NCBI GenBank assembly: GCA_041570235.1
Contig: JBFFWN010000040.1
Location: 1 to 18,940, forward strand
Length of the DNA: 18,940 nt
Direction: 5' to 3'
From: SZUA-36 sp041570235
GTDB taxonomy: Bacteria; Pseudomonadota; Gammaproteobacteria; Xanthomonadales; SZUA-36
This document shows, piece after piece, positions 16,051 through 18,940 of this stretch; within the stretch, counting starts at the first letter, position 1; the number at the start of each line of letters is the position of its first letter. The position numbers were made by a program, and so were the translations under genes. A model generated the notes under the pieces. That model ran no database searches. It saw nothing but the letters and a program-made list of their open reading frames with translations, and was not told the DNA's origin.

Positions 16051-16689
16051 GTGACAGCAGCATTAAAAGGTCGCTCTACAATGGCCCTATACTCATCCGA
16101 TCGCAGCATTGAATGCCACCGGGTACGCTTTGTTCTCGCAGAAAAGGGTATCAACGTTGACATTATCGATGTTAGCAACGATGAGTCGGCGTCCGCCGAT
16201 CTTGCTGAGTTGAATCCTTACAACGAGACACCCACCCTGGTAGACCGCGACCTGTTATTACACAATGCGGGTGTTATCAATGAATACCTGGACGAACGTT
16301 ATCCACACCCACCATTGATGCCCGTTGATCCGGTGTCGCGCGCACGGCTGCGCCTGGTCCACCACCGCGTGCTTCGCGACTGGTATCCATTGGCGCATAT
16401 TATTGAAACAAGCACCGGTCCCAAGGCCGATAAAGCGCGGCAGCAACTGAAAGAAAGCATTGTTGCCGCCAATGATCTGTTCAAACACTCGGATTATATG
16501 TTCAATGAAGAACTGAGCCTGGTGGATTGCACCCTCGCGCCATTGTTCTGGCGCCTGCCGGTTTACGGAATCTCCCTCGGTCAGGCGGGTTCGGCTGTGC
16601 AGGCCTATATCCAGCGTCTGTTTTCACGTCCGTCATTCAAAGCAAGCCTGACCCGCGCCGAGCGTGAAATGGTACTGAATGCGGCTTGA
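16051..16689 (+). CDS. sspA: Stringent starvation protein A (GST-fold, RNA polymerase-associated)
   Basis: SspA has a glutathione-S-transferase fold but, in E. coli, no GST activity. It binds RNA polymerase and alters transcription under starvation and acid stress. The N-terminal thioredoxin-like half (MALYSSDRSIECHRVRFVLAEKG, NETPTLVDRDLLL) is followed by DERYPHPPLMPVDP, whose PHP (85-87) matches the surface-exposed triad important in E. coli SspA. The all-helical C-terminal half ends with SLTRAEREMVL, also family-typical. The start is GTG, supported by AGGAG six bases upstream; it gives 212 residues, as in E. coli. The petC-to-sspA gap is 54 bases and sspB follows, the usual petABC-sspAB string. 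Confidence 0.95.
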   Translation: MTAALKGRSTMALYSSDRSIECHRVRFVLAEKGINVDIIDVSNDESASADLAELNPYNETPTLVDRDLLLHNAGVINEYLDERYPHPPLMPVDPVSRARLRLVHHRVLRDWYPLAHIIETSTGPKADKARQQLKESIVAANDLFKHSDYMFNEELSLVDCTLAPLFWRLPVYGISLGQAGSAVQAYIQRLFSRPSFKASLTRAEREMVLNAA

Positions 16690-16737
16690 GAGTGCTCTGT
16701 TATTTGAAGCTGACTGATGAGTTCCCAGAAAGAAGCC

Positions 16738-17115
16738 ATGACCAGCAACAGGCCTTACCTGTTACGTGGTTTATATGAGTGGATTTCGGATAACGACCTG
16801 ACCCCGCACGTATTGGTCGATGCCGGTGTCGCCGGTGTCGACGTACCGCAACACGCTATTCAGAAAGGCAAAGTGGTATTGAACATTGCCGCAGGAGCGA
16901 CCGAACACCTGCAACTGGATAATGAAGCCATATGTTTCAAGGCCCGCTTTAACGGCAAGCCCTATCAGATCACCATACCCATGGAGGCAGTCATCGCGAT
17001 TTATGCCCGTGAAAACGGACAGGGAATGATGTTTGCGGCTGAGGATAAGCCTGGCGGACCCGGCGATGACGGCGATAATCCACCGTCGCGTTCCCATTTA
17101 AAGGTGGTCAAGTAA
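16738..17115 (+). CDS. sspB: ClpXP protease specificity-enhancing factor SspB
   Basis: SspB delivers ssrA-tagged and other substrates to ClpXP. The folded domain is clear: SNRPYLLRGLYEWISDNDLTPHVLVDA at the N-terminus and AVIAIYARENGQGMMF before a flexible, acidic and glycine-rich linker. The last residues, HLKVVK, match the XB peptide (L-R-V-V-K type) that docks on ClpX. The ATG at 16738 gives MTSNRPYLL, which aligns with Pseudomonas SspB, and has AGAAAG upstream. An in-frame ATG at 16717 adds seven residues (132 in all) and cannot be excluded. The stop codon sits in a stem shared with the convergent DUF3301 gene. Confidence 0.95.
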   Translation: MTSNRPYLLRGLYEWISDNDLTPHVLVDAGVAGVDVPQHAIQKGKVVLNIAAGATEHLQLDNEAICFKARFNGKPYQITIPMEAVIAIYARENGQGMMFAAEDKPGGPGDDGDNPPSRSHLKVVK

Positions 17116-17134
17116 CCGGGGTTTATCCGGGTTA
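17113..17134. terminator. Stem-loop joining the stop codons of sspB and the DUF3301 gene
   Basis: TAACCGG (17113-17119) pairs with CCGGGTTA (17127-17134) with one bulged G. The left arm contains the sspB stop codon and the right arm contains the stop of the convergent gene. The position fits a shared bidirectional end, but the stem is short and the following T content is weak, so efficiency is doubtful. Confidence 0.3.
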
Positions 17135-17461
17135 ACTGTTTGGAAAGTTTTCGATCAGACGGCCTTCTTCCATTTCAAGTGTAACGGTCAGGCCTGACGG
17201 CAATGTGATGCTCGCAATACCCCGGCGCCGTTTGGCGCCATTGGTGGCAAATTCGAACCCGTAGTTCACCAGGATACGTGATTTCTGACTGTCGCGATTC
17301 CAAGTGACCGAACTCAGGGAAACCGTGTCATCGAGAAGTTGCAATCCATGATTGCTGCAAACCTGTCCGGCGGCCTTGCGCGCTTTTTGCCTGCCCTGCA
17401 TCAATTGCCACCACGCGACCACTGATCCGGTCACCAACAAAAATATAAATAATTCAATCAT
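17132..17461 (-). CDS. DUF3301 domain small membrane protein
   Basis: This is a 109-residue protein with one N-terminal membrane helix (about 2-19) followed by a basic stretch RQKARKAAGQVC. The rest is a compact cytoplasmic domain, with LQLLDDTVSL and FEFATNGAKRRRGIASITL. The pattern of a short helix, an A/C-rich linker, QLLDDTV and a later FEF(S/A)x(D/N)G segment is that of DUF3301 (PF11743), a gammaproteobacterial family of unknown function. The ATG overlaps the smr stop as ATGA, so the two are one minus-strand unit. No function can be assigned. Confidence 0.8.
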   Translation of the reverse strand: MIELFIFLLVTGSVVAWWQLMQGRQKARKAAGQVCSNHGLQLLDDTVSLSSVTWNRDSQKSRILVNYGFEFATNGAKRRRGIASITLPSGLTVTLEMEEGRLIENFPNS

Positions 17462-17997
17462 GACGACCTCAACAGTACATCGGTTGCACCGTCACCCCCG
17501 TTGGCTGGTTTACAAGCGCTGAACGCCAGCACTCCGGGGTGATCACGCAACAATTGCCGGGTCATGTTTTTTAACCTGGGCCCCTGGCTGGAGCGCAATC
17601 CCTTGCCGTGAATAACCCTGACGCAAGTCAGCGACGCGGCAGCTGAATGATTGATGAATTCCAACAGGGCCTGGTGGCCCTGGCTCGTGGTCATATTGTG
17701 CAGGTCAAGTTGATCCACCGGTTTGAATTGACCGCGTTTGAGCTTTTGAACCACCCGTAATTGAACGCCATTCTTTCTGTGGGTACCACCATCATCCGAA
17801 TTGATATGGGATGCGGCATCGGCTGGCAGTGTGCTGGGATTTTGAATTTCCACCATATGGGCATTCGTTTCGCGCGCCCGATGACGAGGCCTGGGAGTGC
17901 GGGACTCTGTGGTATCACTTGCCTTCAGCGGTATCACATCCGCCACTTCCTGCTGAAAGAGGTGCAGGTCCGAACACTGATTTCCTGATTTTTTAAT
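17458..17997 (-). CDS. Smr-domain protein (MutS2/Smr family), probably with a non-canonical start
   Basis: The C-terminal half is a Smr domain: LDLHNMTTSQGHQALLEFI, then CVRVIHGKGLRS and HPGVLAFSACKPANGGDGATDVLLR. Smr proteins are nucleic-acid endonucleases; E. coli SmrB acts on mRNA at collided ribosomes. The usual LDLHG glycine is N here, while HGKG is kept. The first GTG (17946) starts at VADVIPLK, but the open frame upstream encodes SDLHLFQQEVADVIPLK. This matches the LFxxEVxxVxPLK opening of full-length gammaproteobacterial homologues. No ATG, GTG or TTG lies upstream before the stop. ATT at 17997, with AGGGA seven bases before it, gives 179 residues, near the usual ~185. CTG at 17967 is the alternative. 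The domain call is firm; the start is not. Confidence 0.88.
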   Translation of the reverse strand: MKKSGNQCSDLHLFQQEVADVIPLKASDTTESRTPRPRHRARETNAHMVEIQNPSTLPADAASHINSDDGGTHRKNGVQLRVVQKLKRGQFKPVDQLDLHNMTTSQGHQALLEFINHSAAASLTCVRVIHGKGLRSSQGPRLKNMTRQLLRDHPGVLAFSACKPANGGDGATDVLLRSS

Positions 17998-18004
17998 AAG
18001 CTTA

Positions 18005-18009
18005 TCCCT
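18005..18009 (-). promoter_or_regulatory. Ribosome binding site for the proposed ATT start of smr
   Basis: On the minus strand AGGGA ends seven bases before ATT (17997). By contrast, the AGGA before GTG at 17946 is only one base away from that codon, too close to work well. Confidence 0.35.
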
Positions 18010-18188
18010 ATTTGCACATTTCGAAAGCGCTTATAAGTCCGTACAATACCATCCGGGAAGCTATCTTGTTTGGCCGGACTTGGCCTCACCGCAATCTCTT
18101 GTGTTAAATTGAGCGGCCTCAAGGGCCTGAAAATATATGTGTGGATGGCGGTTATCATTTTCAACAAGTATCGGAAGAATCACTCGGA

Positions 18189-18940
18189 ATGGAAATACTG
18201 ATTAGCAATGATGATGGCATTGAAGCCACGGGCCTGCTCGTGCTTGCCGAGTGCATGCGGAGCCTGGGAGGCGTGACCATTGTCGCACCCGACAAGAACC
18301 GCAGCGGGGCGAGTAACTCGTTGACGCTCGACTCACCGATTCGCCTCAAGGAAATCAATGAACGTATTTACCGCGTTTCCGGGACTCCTACAGATTGCGT
18401 GCATGTCGCTTTAACCGGGTTGCTGGAGGATGATCCGGATATTGTCGTTTCCGGCATCAACGCGGGTGCGAACCTCGGTGATGATGTCATTTATTCAGGC
18501 ACCGTGGCGGCAGCGATGGAGGGAAGGTTCCTCGGTTATCCCGCTGTAGCCGTATCCCTGGTCATCGAGGATGGCGATCAGAATCACCACTATGATACAG
18601 CCGGTGAAGCGGCGTTAAGGCTGGTGCAGCAACTGAAACATGATCCCCTGCCCGCCGATACCATTCTTAACGTCAATGTACCTGATCTGCCATGGTCTCA
18701 AATCGAGGGTTTCGAAGTCACCCGTCTTGGTCACAGGCATCGTGCCGAGCCAGTGGTGAAAGCCCTGGATCCACGTGGGCGGGAAATGTACTGGATCGGA
18801 CCCGCAGGTGCTGAACAGGATGCGGGCCCGGGCACTGATTTTAACGCCATCCGGCGCAATTATATTTCGATCACTCCCATCCACGTTGATCTCACCCGTT
18901 ACCAGGCGCTTGACCAGGTGGCAGGCTGGGTGAATGCCAT
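18189..18940 (+). CDS. surE: 5'/3'-nucleotidase SurE (cut by the right edge)
   Basis: SurE is a metal-dependent nucleoside monophosphatase of stationary-phase survival. Its N-terminus MEILISNDDGIEATGL has the metal ligands D8 and D9. APDKNRSGASNSLTL (33-47) includes the ligand S39, and VVSGINAGANLGDDVIYSGTVAAAMEG contains N91 and the family signature. RRNYISITPIHVDLT is the usual C-terminal motif. About 250 residues are visible, close to the E. coli total of 253, so only the last few are missing. ATG at 18189 fits the family start; GGAAG lies 11 bases upstream. It is divergent from smr across about 190 bases. TTGGCC and TTAAAT, 18 apart (18080-18109), are a weak promoter candidate. Confidence 0.96.
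   Translation, partial: MEILISNDDGIEATGLLVLAECMRSLGGVTIVAPDKNRSGASNSLTLDSPIRLKEINERIYRVSGTPTDCVHVALTGLLEDDPDIVVSGINAGANLGDDVIYSGTVAAAMEGRFLGYPAVAVSLVIEDGDQNHHYDTAGEAALRLVQQLKHDPLPADTILNVNVPDLPWSQIEGFEVTRLGHRHRAEPVVKALDPRGREMYWIGPAGAEQDAGPGTDFNAIRRNYISITPIHVDLTRYQALDQVAGWVNA

Noticed and set aside
17934..18167. 77-residue minus-strand ORF between smr and surE
   Set aside because: It overlaps the conserved N-terminal coding region of smr in another frame and resembles nothing known.

Overview
The window looks like chromosomal housekeeping DNA from a non-enteric gammaproteobacterium. The gene strings metG / mrp / dcd, rsxABCDGE-nth, degS(algW)-petABC-sspA-sspB and smr / surE are arrangements known from that class, and the Dcd and SspB sequences are closest in memory to Pseudomonas-type proteins. 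A bc1 complex (petABC) rules out a typical enteric. The order or family cannot be fixed from sequence alone. There are no tRNA, rRNA, IS, phage or CRISPR signals, and no gene-free stretch exceeds 300 bases.

Layout. Bases 1-207 lie downstream of nth and hold a small three-stem palindromic element (10-73). From 8 kb back to 208, on the minus strand, runs metG, rsxA, rsxB, rsxC, rsxD, rsxG, rsxE, nth. Most junctions in this train are 4-nt overlaps. The six Rsx/Rnf subunits form a membrane redox pump, with Fe-S and covalent-FMN subunits. Nth is a [4Fe-4S] DNA glycosylase. Divergent from metG, on the plus strand, are mrp/apbC (Fe-S carrier ATPase) and dcd (dCTP deaminase).

The accessory part is 9.95-11.99 kb. 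It holds a lipoprotein of the N-acyl-D-amino-acid deacylase family, followed by only the first ~118 residues of an exported BNR/beta-propeller protein, cut off 23 bases before the end of the convergent degS gene.

From 12.0 to 17.1 kb come degS/algW (minus, periplasmic envelope-stress protease) and, divergently, petA-petB-petC (ubiquinol-cytochrome c reductase), sspA (stringent starvation protein / RNA polymerase-associated) and sspB (ClpXP adaptor). Convergent with sspB is a minus-strand pair, smr and a DUF3301 membrane protein. surE starts divergently from smr and runs off the right edge with about 250 residues visible.

No clearly new system was found. The points most worth checking are two genes whose conserved N-termini lie upstream of any ATG/GTG/TTG. 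rsxE appears to start at CTG inside a CTGA overlap with rsxG. smr appears to start at ATT (or CTG). Also notable are the truncated BNR gene, the palindromic element at the left edge, and a 24-base near-perfect palindrome between degS and petA.
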